From positions 2,480,001 to 2,544,000 of the forward strand of contig CP092441.1 in NCBI GenBank assembly GCA_030067835.1: a stretch of 64,000 nucleotides of DNA, in the 5' to 3' direction. The translations under genes and the position numbers were made by a program. The notes under the pieces were generated by a model. The model worked only from the letters and a program-made list of their open reading frames with translations. It was not told the origin of the DNA and made no database searches. The stretch is from Chakrabartyella piscis. GTDB lineage: Bacteria > Bacillota > Clostridia > Lachnospirales > Anaerotignaceae. Shown here piece by piece: positions 55,796-64,000 of this stretch (within the stretch, counting starts at the first letter, position 1; each line of letters starts with the position of its first letter).

Positions 55796-56143
55796 ATGTC
55801 TCGAACAAGAAGAAGTTTCACCGCTCAATTCAAAGCCGATTTGGTGATTGAGTTGCTGAAAGGCGAAAAAGATTTAAACACATTGGCTACCGAAAATTGC
55901 ATCCAGCCTAACCTGTTAAGAAATTGGAAAAAAGAATTTTTATCCAATGCATCTGCTGCATTTGATGATACTCGTATGGAAAAAACGAACGAAAAATTAC
56001 AACAAGAGCGTAAGGAAAAAGAAGCATATGCCAAAAAAGTCGGTCAACTTACAATGCAAGTGGACTGGCTCAAAAAAAAATCTGAAGAAGTTCTTGGACC
56101 AGACTACGAAACGAAGTATTCTCCAAAACCTTTCGAAGACTAA
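55796..56143 (+). CDS. IS3-family transposase OrfA
   Basis: The 115-residue protein carries a helix-turn-helix (SRTRRSFTAQFKADLVIELLKGEKDLNTLATENCIQPNLLRNWKKEF) followed by a leucine-zipper-like helix (EKLQQERKEKEAYAKKVGQLTMQVDWLKKKSEE). It binds the element ends and, fused to or with OrfB, forms the transposase. A nine-A run (56072-56080) lies in the overlap with orfB. Confidence 0.92.
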   Translation: MSRTRRSFTAQFKADLVIELLKGEKDLNTLATENCIQPNLLRNWKKEFLSNASAAFDDTRMEKTNEKLQQERKEKEAYAKKVGQLTMQVDWLKKKSEEVLGPDYETKYSPKPFED

Positions 56144-56951
56144 GGATATACCTGTATCTACAGGTGCAAAGCTGTTATCGGTGAATCGTACCAGCATCTA
56201 CTATGAAAAGCCAGCGATATCCGCTGAGGAATTGGAATGCAAACGAATCATTGATCAGCTACACACAGAACATCCCACTTGGGGTGCAAGGCAGATGTCA
56301 GCACAACTGAAACAACGCAACCATAACGTAGGTCGCAAGCGTGCTAGACGTTACATGAATGAAATGGCCATTGATCCGATTTATCCAAAGATGAACCTTT
56401 CCAAACGCATGCAGGAGGCAAAGATATGCCCCTATCTATTGCGTAATGCGGTTATCGAACGTCCCAATCAGGCGTGGTCAATCGACATCACCTATATTGG
56501 AACAAAACACGGATTTCTGTATCTAACAGCCATCATCGACTGGTATAGTCGTTGCATTGTTGGTTGGGAAGTGGATGATACATTAAGCACTCATATGGTT
56601 ATGAATGCGGTCAAAAAGGCATTGAAAGTAGCAACACCTATCATATTGAATTCAGACCAGGGCTCTCAATTTACAAGCAATGAATACAGAGCCTTTTTGA
56701 AGGAACAAAAAATCAAACAAAGCATGGATGGCAAAGGGCGATGGGCTGATAACATCATGATTGAACGATGGTTTCGCAGCTTCAAATACGAAGAAGCATA
56801 TTTGACAGAATATACATCCATTAAGCAGGCTCGAATAGAGATAGCAAAGTATATTCACACATATAACTTTGAACGTCTTCATTCGGCGCTGGACTACCAG
56901 ACACCAGCATCCATGTATTATCCCATGCAACTGTTACCAATGGCAGCATAA
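55947..56951 (+). CDS. IS3-family transposase OrfB (DDE integrase domain)
   Basis: The frame is open from 55947, but conserved sequence begins only near 56130 (KDIPVSTGAKLLSVNRTSIYYEKPAI). The HTH_21 segment (HPTWGARQMSAQLKQRNHNVGRKRARRYMNEM) precedes the rve core with the acidic triad: WSIDITYI, ILNSDQGSQFTS, and ADNIMIERWFRSFKYEE. It is in the +1 frame relative to OrfA, unlike the usual -1 layout of IS3 elements; production could use slippage on the A9 run or an independent start. Confidence 0.88.
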   Translation: MHLLHLMILVWKKRTKNYNKSVRKKKHMPKKSVNLQCKWTGSKKNLKKFLDQTTKRSILQNLSKTKDIPVSTGAKLLSVNRTSIYYEKPAISAEELECKRIIDQLHTEHPTWGARQMSAQLKQRNHNVGRKRARRYMNEMAIDPIYPKMNLSKRMQEAKICPYLLRNAVIERPNQAWSIDITYIGTKHGFLYLTAIIDWYSRCIVGWEVDDTLSTHMVMNAVKKALKVATPIILNSDQGSQFTSNEYRAFLKEQKIKQSMDGKGRWADNIMIERWFRSFKYEEAYLTEYTSIKQARIEIAKYIHTYNFERLHSALDYQTPASMYYPMQLLPMAA

Positions 56952-57172
56952 GAGGAGGGGTTACTCTTTCCTTTATTAAATTGAGTTCATTAAAAAAGAA
57001 TTGTTTTTTTGTCTTGACAACTGAGCCATTATATGGTGACACTTATCCCTTGGCGGAGCCTTATATTTTGTAAAAAAGTTTCATTTTCAGTCTTTCTAAA
57101 AATAGCTTTCTGCAAATTTCTTTTTGAAATTACACAGAATAAAACATTCAATGACATCGATGATTGAAAGCT

Positions 57173-58513
57173 TTATTCCATACAATTTACCCTAACAGTT
57201 AATCCTGATTTAAAGTGAATCTCCAATACATTCTTCTCTACTATATAAATTTTATTTACAATTCGTCTAAGAGATTTCATAGGAAATAATCCACTTTGAT
57301 TATGTAAGTCATTCATCATATCCAACAGCTTTATTTCGTTGGCTGCCATATCTTTGATATTCAATTTTTTGAAGTTTTCTAAGTAATTCGATATATTCTT
57401 TTCGGCAATTTTTTCTGTAATCCTATAAGATTTTGGACACTTACTGGCTTTTTTTGTCCTTGTCGAACATTGCCATATAGGATTCATCTTGTTTGCTGTA
57501 GTTCTCGTATAACTTGCACCACAATGAGAACATTGAATTAAACTACTCAAAGGATATTTACCACTGTAATTAGAGCCTTTTCCTTTTCGCTTTCTATTTT
57601 GTAACTCTGCTTGTACTTCATAAAACTGTTCTTTCGAAATAATAGGCTCGTGATTATTTTTGATATAATACTGCTTTACAATCCCATCATTTTTCACCCT
57701 CTTTTTCGTTAGGTGATCGATGGTGTATGTTTTTTGCAAAAGTGCATCACCAATGTATTTTTCACAAGATAACATTTTATAAATCACTGAACCACGCCAT
57801 TTGCTCTGTCTTGTTGCAGTCTTAATATTTTCAGATTCTAATACATCACAGATAAGTTTTAGCCCTAACCCATCTAAATATAAATCAAATATTTTCTGAA
57901 CAATTTTAGCTTCTTCTGGGACGATAATTAGATTGCCTTCATCATCTTTGGTGTATCCCATGAATTTGTTGTGATTGACATGAACGATACCTTGTTCATA
58001 CTTTCTCACAATACCAAAACGAGTATTTTCACTTACAGTACGGCTTTCTTCTTGTGCTTGACTTGATAAAATAGTTATGAGAAGTTCTCCCGTACTGTCC
58101 ATCGTATCAATGTGCTCGTTTTCAAAAATAATGCGAATCCCTTTGGCTTTCAGTTCTCGTATGATTTTCAAAAAGTCTACCGTGTTTCTTGCAAATCGAC
58201 TAATAGATTTGGTTAACACCATGTCAATTTTGCCTTTGTTGCAATCCTCTATGAGCCTGTTGAACTCATCTCTTGACTTTAGTGCAGTTGCAGACTTACC
58301 AAAATCAGCATAAACTTCGACTAAATTCCAGTTTTGATTTGATAAGATTTTTGATGTGAAATAATCAATCTGTCTATCGTAACTTTGCTCCTGTTCCTCA
58401 AATCGAGTGCTGACTCTGCAGTAAGCTGCAACATTCAGTTTCTTTTGTTCCACCTTGATATTTCTATCATGTTTTTCTTTGGGTGGAATCACTACAATTT
58501 CTTTTTCAGCCAT
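57173..58513 (-). CDS. Large serine recombinase (resolvase/integrase)
   Basis: The 446-residue protein has the catalytic resolvase domain (VAAYCRVSTRFEEQEQSYDRQIDYF with the nucleophile Ser; TKSISRFARNTVDFLKIIRELK), the recombinase domain (FMGYTKDDEGNLIIVPEEAKIVQKIFDLYLDG) and a zinc ribbon (IQCSHCGASYTRTTANKMNPIWQCSTRTKKASKCP). Such enzymes integrate and excise conjugative elements or phages, or act as internal recombinases. At 446 residues it is somewhat short at the C-terminus, where the coiled coil is brief. It is a candidate integrase of the island; no att pair was recognised. Confidence 0.93.
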   Translation of the reverse strand: MAEKEIVVIPPKEKHDRNIKVEQKKLNVAAYCRVSTRFEEQEQSYDRQIDYFTSKILSNQNWNLVEVYADFGKSATALKSRDEFNRLIEDCNKGKIDMVLTKSISRFARNTVDFLKIIRELKAKGIRIIFENEHIDTMDSTGELLITILSSQAQEESRTVSENTRFGIVRKYEQGIVHVNHNKFMGYTKDDEGNLIIVPEEAKIVQKIFDLYLDGLGLKLICDVLESENIKTATRQSKWRGSVIYKMLSCEKYIGDALLQKTYTIDHLTKKRVKNDGIVKQYYIKNNHEPIISKEQFYEVQAELQNRKRKGKGSNYSGKYPLSSLIQCSHCGASYTRTTANKMNPIWQCSTRTKKASKCPKSYRITEKIAEKNISNYLENFKKLNIKDMAANEIKLLDMMNDLHNQSGLFPMKSLRRIVNKIYIVEKNVLEIHFKSGLTVRVNCME

Positions 58514-58689
58514 ATAGCTACCTCCTTATTCTCCCTCGGTTAGTTGAGGGGTGGAGTTATTATAGCATAGATTATACAATTGGCTAAATAAGGAATTTGT
58601 ATTGAGCATTACAATTTATGTCTTGCATTCTTATATGACAAATCGAAGCTCTAACACGCCCTCCATTTGTTTACTTTTGTACAATTGCT

Positions 58690-58865
58690 ATACTTGATTA
58701 TTATCCAAAAGTAAACTAATACGTTCTTAAAATACTCACGTAATGAAATATCAATCGCGCCCTACATTTCCGTTCTTGTTTTCGGCTTCGAACAAAATGC
58801 AAACAGTTTAGAAACCTTTTTACCTTGTCCTGTATCTTGACCTGTATCTTGACCTGCCAAATAGT
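58690..58865 (-). pseudogene. Remnant of an AlbA_2/RecG-like protein C-terminus
   Basis: On the minus strand the translation reads AGQDTGQDTGQGKKVSKLFAFCSKPKTRTEM, then a stop, then IDISLREYFKNVLVYF in the same frame. The QDT repeats plus FC..PKTRTEM pattern is the usual end of AlbA_2-type putative DNA-binding proteins. The fragment has an internal stop and no start. The rest of 58514-59138 shows no gene. Confidence 0.4.
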
Positions 58866-59138
58866 TAATATTCTTTATAACAACAGTAAACCTTGAAGTA
58901 TTTGAATAAAAAACAGGATTTTTTCTTTATACGACCTCTGGTATCCACCTACTATTATTTCTATTCCACATCCTCCACCTTCTATTCGATAGAAATGTCC
59001 ATATATACTAGAAAACTCTATACAACAAGGCTTTCTAGCTTTTGAAATCACCTTGGATACCATTTTTGTAACACCTGAAAATCACTTTTTTGATTTTTGG
59101 TAAAAACATTTTCCTTTTCATCAAAATCTGTCAACATT

Positions 59139-59560
59139 TCAAGACACAGGGTATCTTATTTTATATAGCATACTATTCGTACTACCTTCTTGAAATACAT
59201 AACCAGTTTCCACTAACATTTTCATATATCTTCTTGATGTAGCTGGTGACTTTTTACACGCTAATTCCGCTTCCTTTGGAGTGATATTACCCTTTTCTTG
59301 AAGCACCTCTATAATTATTTCAACTTTCTCATAGTCTTTTGGTTTCAAAACTTCGCTCAGAACTTCGCTCATTTTTTTTGATTGAAGTTGACTTTCGCTT
59401 CAAAATCATCTCTAATTTTAATTGTTGTTTCCAAATAATTTCTCTCTTCATCTGTTTCAAACTTTGGCATCAGCGAACCATTCTTTTTTAATTCTGACAA
59501 AATAGTGGGAATACCCGTCGACTGTTTTTCAGATAAATCTAATTCCTTAAAATGCCACTA
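59139..59560 (-). pseudogene. Remnant of an AlbA_2 (ATP-binding, RecG-like) regulator
   Basis: The minus strand encodes FKELDLSEKQSTGIPTILSELKKNGSLMPKFETDEERNYLETTI, the conserved late part of AlbA_2-type proteins (GTGIPTI motif), and then, in another frame, a winged-helix end MSEVLSEVLKPKDYEKVEIIIEVLQEKGNITPKEAELACKKSPATSRRYMKMLVETGYVF. The switch falls in a run of eight A at about 59373-59380. The N-terminal part of the gene is missing at the border of the IS21 element. The 77-residue downstream frame could still be translated from ATG 59372. Confidence 0.6.
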
Positions 59561-59667
59561 AGAATAAATATATCGCTTTATCGCAACCCACATCCCTGTA
59601 TTTTGCAACCCCAAAGTGTAACAAAATGCAATGCAAAAGTGTAACACCTATATTGGGTTAATAGTTA

Positions 59668-60390
59668 CTATATTTTCATCAACGAATGTTCGAATCTCCA
59701 GCTCTCTCTATCGAACACAATTAAGTGACTGTGATGGACCAAACGGTCTATGAGTGCAGCGGTTAATTGTTCATCATAGAAGATGCTATTCCATTTACTG
59801 AACTCGATATTCGTTGTAATGATTAAACTTCTTTTCTCATAGCAGTCGGCAATTACTTGAAATAATAATTGCGAACCTTCAGCTCCGAAGGGGAGATATC
59901 CCCATTCATCGCATATTAATAAATCTATTTTACTTAATCTCTTAAGCATTCTAGTTAAGGATCCATCTGCTTTTGCATCCAATAACTCATTTACAAGTGT
60001 TGCTGTCTTGTAAAACTTTACTTTTTTACCTTGCATACAGGCTTCTACTCCTATGGCTGTTGCCATATGACTCTTGCCTGCACCATTTCTTCCGTACAAT
60101 ATCAGGTTTTGTTTTTGTTCCAAAAATGCAGCTGTTTTAAGATTTTCCGTATTCAATGCACTAGGGATAACGATTTTTTCAAAATCATAATTCTCAAAGG
60201 TCTTCAACCCGTCAAACCCTGCCTGTTTTAAATGTAATTCTTTTCTTTTATTATTTCGATATTCTTGCTCTGCCTGTAATACTTTCACTAAATACTCTTG
60301 ATGTGTGTCCCCTGAAAGTGTAACTGCATTGTCTGCAAATGTTGCACTTAATCTCAACTCTTTGCAACATTCATATATTTTATCCCGCAT
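59668..60390 (-). CDS. istB: IS21-family ATP-binding helper protein IstB
   Basis: The 240-residue protein starts at ATG 60390, inside the istA end (11-base overlap). It is an AAA+ ATPase: Walker A ILYGRNGAGKSHMATAIGVEACMQGKKVKFY, Walker B DLLICDEWGYLPFGAEGSQLLFQVIADCYEKRSLIITTNIEFSKWNSIFYDEQLTAALIDRLVHHSHLIVFDRESWR. It selects target DNA for the IstA transposase. A longer upstream frame overlaps istA and is not used. Confidence 0.96.
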   Translation of the reverse strand: MRDKIYECCKELRLSATFADNAVTLSGDTHQEYLVKVLQAEQEYRNNKRKELHLKQAGFDGLKTFENYDFEKIVIPSALNTENLKTAAFLEQKQNLILYGRNGAGKSHMATAIGVEACMQGKKVKFYKTATLVNELLDAKADGSLTRMLKRLSKIDLLICDEWGYLPFGAEGSQLLFQVIADCYEKRSLIITTNIEFSKWNSIFYDEQLTAALIDRLVHHSHLIVFDRESWRFEHSLMKI

Positions 60391-61912
60391 GAGCAACTCC
60401 CCCCTTTGTAAAGAGGTCATCATATTTATGATTGTTAACTGGAAAGCTCGGAACATCTTGTATATCCTTATGCAGCTGTTGCACTTGCATTGGTTGCAGT
60501 TGCTGCATCGGTGATGTAATCGTTCGATATGCTGATAAAATACTATCAGCATCATGTACTCCGTTATCTAATGCATAAGTTAATGCAGCAGATGCAGTAT
60601 GCAGGTCGTGTTTCAGCAGCATAGTATGTAATGCTGCTAAGCCTTTGCGTTTACCATCAGTATCTTGATTACGTAAGAATTTTTGCCAATTATCTGGCAG
60701 TTCTTCATAAAAACTGGTGTATTTCATCGCCATTGGCTTTCGACTCATTAGATTTAAGTATGGAAGCCATTTCATAGACTCACGTCCCTTACCATAGAGA
60801 CGAGGATGTTCTACGATTACATCGTACTTTTCATTCATTACAATTACAGTATCACTGGTTACTTTTAGATAAATGGTCTGTTTATTGTATTGTGGAGATG
60901 TAGAATAACGATTTCCATCAAAAGAACATTTTGCCCAATTATCAGTGATTCTTGTTTCTAATATAAATACTTCATATGGAATGGAATTTAGTGGTAACAT
61001 TTCCACCAGTTCCTCTTGAAATAAGTCGTTTATAGATAGTTCCTTTACATAATGCTCTCGATTACCATCCTTATCACAACGTTTCAATAGCTCTCGATTA
61101 AATTCACTGAAATCTAGTATAGTAGGGATTGGAACAAACATATTTCTACGTTCGTAACCAACTTTATTTTCTACATTACCTTTTTCCCATCCTGCCGCAC
61201 TATTACAAAATGCAGCTTCGAATTTATAATGTTCACAGAAACGCTTAAATCCTTCTGTAAGAGTACGTTCATGTCCTTTTCCTACATGTGCAACAGCAGT
61301 CGAAAGATTATCAAATACCATGCGATAAGGTATTTTACCAATATATTCAAATATATTTTTCATACCTTGTAGTAAACATTGTTGATTTTCGCCTCCAAAG
61401 ATTTGACAGTAAGCTTTGTTGCTATATGGAAACGAAACGGTTAGTTTTAGAGCATCTATCATTTCACCAGCATTATTAAAATAAGAGAAGTGACCGAAGT
61501 CTACTTGTGCTTCCCCTGGTGGATGATATAAAGGGAGCTTCGCTTTATTTTCCTGTGCATGAAATAATTCTTTCTTCTTTTCTGAAACATAAGCCTGTAC
61601 TGTTCGCAACTTTACTTCTAATTGTTCAGGATATTCTTCTTGTAATCGCTCAAAGATACGTTTTGCTGTGTGTCGTTGTTTTCTAGGTGCTGTCAAATCA
61701 GCTGTTAGCCATTCATCAATAATAGGCTTAAGCGGTTCTAATAATGAGGGTCTAATGAGTGGTGGATATAATGGCTCATTAAAATCTTCTAATTCCAAAT
61801 ATTTTTTGATTGTTTCATAGTGATAACCAGTTCGTCTCATGATTTCTCTGATTGAAACATCTTCCTTTTCATACAATCTTTTGATATACTTAATATCGTC
61901 CATTGATAGCAT
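60380..61912 (-). CDS. istA: IS21-family transposase IstA
   Basis: The 510-residue protein has an N-terminal HTH (MDDIKYIKRLYEKEDVSIREIMRRTGYHYETIKKYLE), and the rve DDE core with GEAQVDFGHFSY, MVFDNLSTAV and FCNSAAGWEKGNVENKVGYERRN (the third acidic residue), followed by a Mu-transposase-like C-terminal beta-barrel (RYSTSPQYNKQTIYLKV). It looks intact. The ATG at 61903 has better ribosome-site spacing than that at 61912. Confidence 0.96.
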   Translation of the reverse strand: MLSMDDIKYIKRLYEKEDVSIREIMRRTGYHYETIKKYLELEDFNEPLYPPLIRPSLLEPLKPIIDEWLTADLTAPRKQRHTAKRIFERLQEEYPEQLEVKLRTVQAYVSEKKKELFHAQENKAKLPLYHPPGEAQVDFGHFSYFNNAGEMIDALKLTVSFPYSNKAYCQIFGGENQQCLLQGMKNIFEYIGKIPYRMVFDNLSTAVAHVGKGHERTLTEGFKRFCEHYKFEAAFCNSAAGWEKGNVENKVGYERRNMFVPIPTILDFSEFNRELLKRCDKDGNREHYVKELSINDLFQEELVEMLPLNSIPYEVFILETRITDNWAKCSFDGNRYSTSPQYNKQTIYLKVTSDTVIVMNEKYDVIVEHPRLYGKGRESMKWLPYLNLMSRKPMAMKYTSFYEELPDNWQKFLRNQDTDGKRKGLAALHTMLLKHDLHTASAALTYALDNGVHDADSILSAYRTITSPMQQLQPMQVQQLHKDIQDVPSFPVNNHKYDDLFTKGGVAHAG

Positions 61913-61997
61913 TCCTTTCTTCCTCCTTGGTTCTTGTCAAACTCAAGGATAACGGATTTAGAGGGGTGTTACAATGGCCTTTTTATTGCAAGGGGTG

Positions 61998-64000
61998 TTA
62001 CACTTTCTGGTTGCACTTTGTTACAGTTTTATTATACATTAAACAACAATGCAGTGGGTCTTTGAAGATAATACCTTTTAGATTTTCTATCACTTCATCG
62101 GTAGTAAATTTTTCTCCTAGTAAACTTGTCATAAAGCCAAGATCTACACCAGCTTTTTCCGCAATAGAAATAGCAAGTGCTTCACTTGGAGTGTCAACAC
62201 TTGCTACTTTAACAGAATTTTTAATTGTCCTTTTGGTAAAAATATCGGCTTTGCCTTTTAAATTGCGTTCTTCATCTAATTTTTCAAGGGAGCATAGCAG
62301 TGGGTAACTAACATCATTTAAAAATAGTTTTTTACTTGTCCTTGAATTGATTAAACCGTGCTTTTTATTGTAATTGTCATAAAGGGTGTTCAGTTCAGCT
62401 TGTGCCTTTTGCAACTGTTCATCGGAACACTCATCAAGTTGCATTTCAATAATTTCTCTTGTTTTATCACGAACAGCAAGCAAATCTTTCATTTTCACAT
62501 TGTCTTTATCCGAAAGTAAAACTTCGCTCATTCGGCTATTTTCTCTAAAATACACCTTGTCATCTACAAGAGTATAACTGAAATTTCTAACATCAGGAGT
62601 GGCACTGATAGAAGTATCCACTTCTTTATCATCAGTTTGCACCTTTTGATTTAGCAGTTCCTTATTAGGTTCTGCAAGGTGGGTAATAACATTTTGCAGT
62701 TGCTCTGCTAGTGGACTATCTACATTAGGGTTACAAGTAGACTCCATTCCAAACGATCCACTTACCATAGCCATTTCGCCCATAATCATTTGTGGGTTAT
62801 CAATGAAATATTGGTTGAGGGTAACACCATCTTCATTTTCTACAACATTTACCCAAGATGGCATTGTTTCAGGTGCATGGTCACGCTTTTGTAGGAAGAT
62901 AATATCCGATGTTACCTCTGTGCCAGCATTTGCCTTAAATGCAGTGTTTGGAAGTCTAATTGCACCTAATAAATCGGCTCTTTGTGCTAGATATTCACGC
63001 ACCGAACTACTTTGTTTATCCAATGTCCCTTTGCTTGTAATAAAGGCAATGATACCACCTGTACGAACTTTATCAAGAGTTGCACCAAAGAAATAATCAT
63101 GGATTAAAAAACCTTGCTTGTCATACCTTTTATCAGCTATGCCATAGTTACCAAAAGGTACATTTCCAATAGCAGTATCGAAGAAGTTATCAGGGAAATT
63201 TGTTTTTTCATACCCCTTGATATGAATATCTGCGTTAGGGTAAAGCTGACTTGCAATTCTACCTGTTAGGCTATCAAGTTCTGCACCATATAGTTTGGTA
63301 TCTGCCATTGTCTGAGGGAGCATACCAAAAAAGTTACCACTTCCAAGTGCAGGATCTAGCATATTGCCATCGGTAGGTACACCCATATTTTCTAAGGCTT
63401 CATACATGGAGCGAATAACCACAGGTGAGGTGTAGTGAGCATTTAAGGTGCTTGCCCTTGCTTTTTCGTATTCATCATCGGTTAGTAGGTTTTTAAGCTG
63501 TGTATATTCACTTGACCACGCTGTTTTACTATCATCAAAGGCTTCTGCTAAACCACCAAAACCAACATATTCATGTAAAATCTGTTGTTCTTTAGGTGTT
63601 GCACGTCTGTGTTCACTTTCAATGGTTTTGAGTATTTCAATGGCTAAGATATTTCTTGCAAACTTTTCTTTTGCAGTGCCTACACCCAAATCATCATTTG
63701 TAATTTTAAAGTTGATTTTAGGTGTATTGTCAATGATAGGCTCTGTTGTTTCTTTTTGTGGTGGGGTAAATTCCAAAGTACCACCATCGAAGTCAAAAGA
63801 AACACTGTCTTGTTCAGCTTTCCAAGCCTGAAACTTTTCATAGATTTCAGGTGTCATATTATCGCCTAAAATCTCTCCATAAGGTGTGATGGAAGTGGTT
63901 TGTGTGGTGTAAACCAAATTGCCACTTTTACCAACTGTGTATTTGACACCATCAGCGTTATAGCCTATAACATCTTGGTCTTTGTATTTCGAGTAATCAA
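61998..64000 (-). CDS. DNA methylase/helicase of a Tn1549-like conjugative element, truncated by IS21; 5' end beyond window
   Basis: The frame enters from the right edge (in-frame residues KYKDQDVIGYNADGVKYTVGKSGNLVYTTQ) and runs over 660 codons. It has an N6-methylase-like domain: DPALGSGNFFGMLPQ (SAM motif I), GNVPFGNYGIADKRYD (catalytic NxPF-type motif), GGIIAFITSKGTLDKQS, then the region normally followed by SNF2 helicase motifs in these very large (over 2000-residue) proteins. Here homologous sequence stops at about 62060 (ENLKGIIFKDP); the last residues come from non-family DNA and the IS21 end. The helicase half is absent, so the gene is broken. Confidence 0.88.
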   Translation of the reverse strand, partial: DYSKYKDQDVIGYNADGVKYTVGKSGNLVYTTQTTSITPYGEILGDNMTPEIYEKFQAWKAEQDSVSFDFDGGTLEFTPPQKETTEPIIDNTPKINFKITNDDLGVGTAKEKFARNILAIEILKTIESEHRRATPKEQQILHEYVGFGGLAEAFDDSKTAWSSEYTQLKNLLTDDEYEKARASTLNAHYTSPVVIRSMYEALENMGVPTDGNMLDPALGSGNFFGMLPQTMADTKLYGAELDSLTGRIASQLYPNADIHIKGYEKTNFPDNFFDTAIGNVPFGNYGIADKRYDKQGFLIHDYFFGATLDKVRTGGIIAFITSKGTLDKQSSSVREYLAQRADLLGAIRLPNTAFKANAGTEVTSDIIFLQKRDHAPETMPSWVNVVENEDGVTLNQYFIDNPQMIMGEMAMVSGSFGMESTCNPNVDSPLAEQLQNVITHLAEPNKELLNQKVQTDDKEVDTSISATPDVRNFSYTLVDDKVYFRENSRMSEVLLSDKDNVKMKDLLAVRDKTREIIEMQLDECSDEQLQKAQAELNTLYDNYNKKHGLINSRTSKKLFLNDVSYPLLCSLEKLDEERNLKGKADIFTKRTIKNSVKVASVDTPSEALAISIAEKAGVDLGFMTSLLGEKFTTDEVIENLKGIIFKDPLHCCLMYNKTVTKCNQKV

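Larger units (their letters stand above)
55720..57030 (+). mobile_element. IS3-family insertion sequence
   Basis: Two overlapping transposase frames are bounded by imperfect inverted repeats: AAGACAA and ACAATTCTT blocks near 55726-55760 recur inverted near 56990-57022. Exact tips and target duplication could not be fixed by eye. The element separates the ardA-like gene from the serine recombinase gene. Confidence 0.85.
59597..62025 (-). mobile_element. IS21-family insertion sequence
   Basis: istA and istB are bounded by matching ends: the left edge reads TGTATTTTGCAACC then CCAAAGTGTAACA, the right edge, on the other strand, TGTAACAAAGTGCAACC then AGAAAGTGTAACA. Further AGTGTAACA repeats lie just inside both ends, as is usual for the multiple IstA sites. 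No target duplication was recognised, and the flanks belong to two different broken genes. Confidence 0.88.

Noticed and set aside
58875..59063. 62-residue minus-strand open frame near the serine recombinase
   Set aside because: No ribosome site, no recognisable motif and low-complexity ends; it lies in decayed DNA.

Overview
The window looks like a chromosomal piece of a low-GC anaerobic Bacillota (Clostridia, probably Lachnospirales-like). Grounds: AT-rich intergenic DNA, strong AGGAGG ribosome sites, lipoproteins with Firmicute lipoboxes, an L27 N-terminal extension with the Prp protease, a SpoIID-domain protein, AsnA, a RelQ-type alarmone synthetase, PTS/PRD regulation and a Tn1549-like conjugative island. 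I cannot name a species from sequence alone.

Layout. 0-2.6 kb: TAXI-type TRAP transporter (binding protein, DUF1850 protein, fused permease cut by the window edge). 2.8-14.6 kb: housekeeping genes (tRNA-Leu, LUD protein, TrmH-family methyltransferase, asnA, RseC-like protein, a frameshifted pepD, pyrG, a lipoprotein, a cyclophilin-type lipoprotein, murG, a ferritin-like protein, HIT protein). 14.8-21.7 kb: SpoIID/SLH lipoprotein, relQ, metallophosphoesterase, a small unknown protein, SulP transporter. 22-27.6 kb: four-gene 2-oxoacid/acetoin dehydrogenase complex behind a lone PTS IIB. 27.8-32.5 kb: galactitol-type PTS IIC and IIB and a PRD regulator carrying IIB- and IIA-like domains. 32.6-37.7 kb: ribose-type sugar ABC transporter. 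37.7-42.1 kb: GldA/F/G-like ABC system with a DUF4340 protein. 42.1-44.3 kb: iron alcohol dehydrogenase and SMP-30 lactonase. 44.7-49.1 kb: CBS/CorC membrane protein, obgE and the rplU-prp-rpmA operon.

From 49.1 kb the content becomes accessory: a truncated BRO-N antirepressor-like gene; three tandem paralogous small membrane proteins meeting tail-to-tail a 495-residue unknown protein with a glycine-rich hydrophobic C-terminus (a possible effector/immunity arrangement); a divergent SLOG/XRE pair around a perfect palindromic operator candidate; an ArdA-like gene; an IS3 element; a serine recombinase; decayed AlbA_2-type genes; an IS21 element; and an IS-truncated DNA methylase/helicase running off the right edge. 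This is a decayed or nested integrative element.

The most striking feature outside genes is a dense set of structured repeats: about 22 short palindromes with a constant TGTAGGG edge but changing, always complementary stems; two ~550-bp non-coding multi-hairpin elements with terminal inverted repeats (18.2 and 29.6 kb); a related inverted pair flanking the HIT gene; and a 170-bp element that folds as one long hairpin (13.2 kb). Stems differ between copies with complementarity kept, so structure, not sequence, is being preserved.
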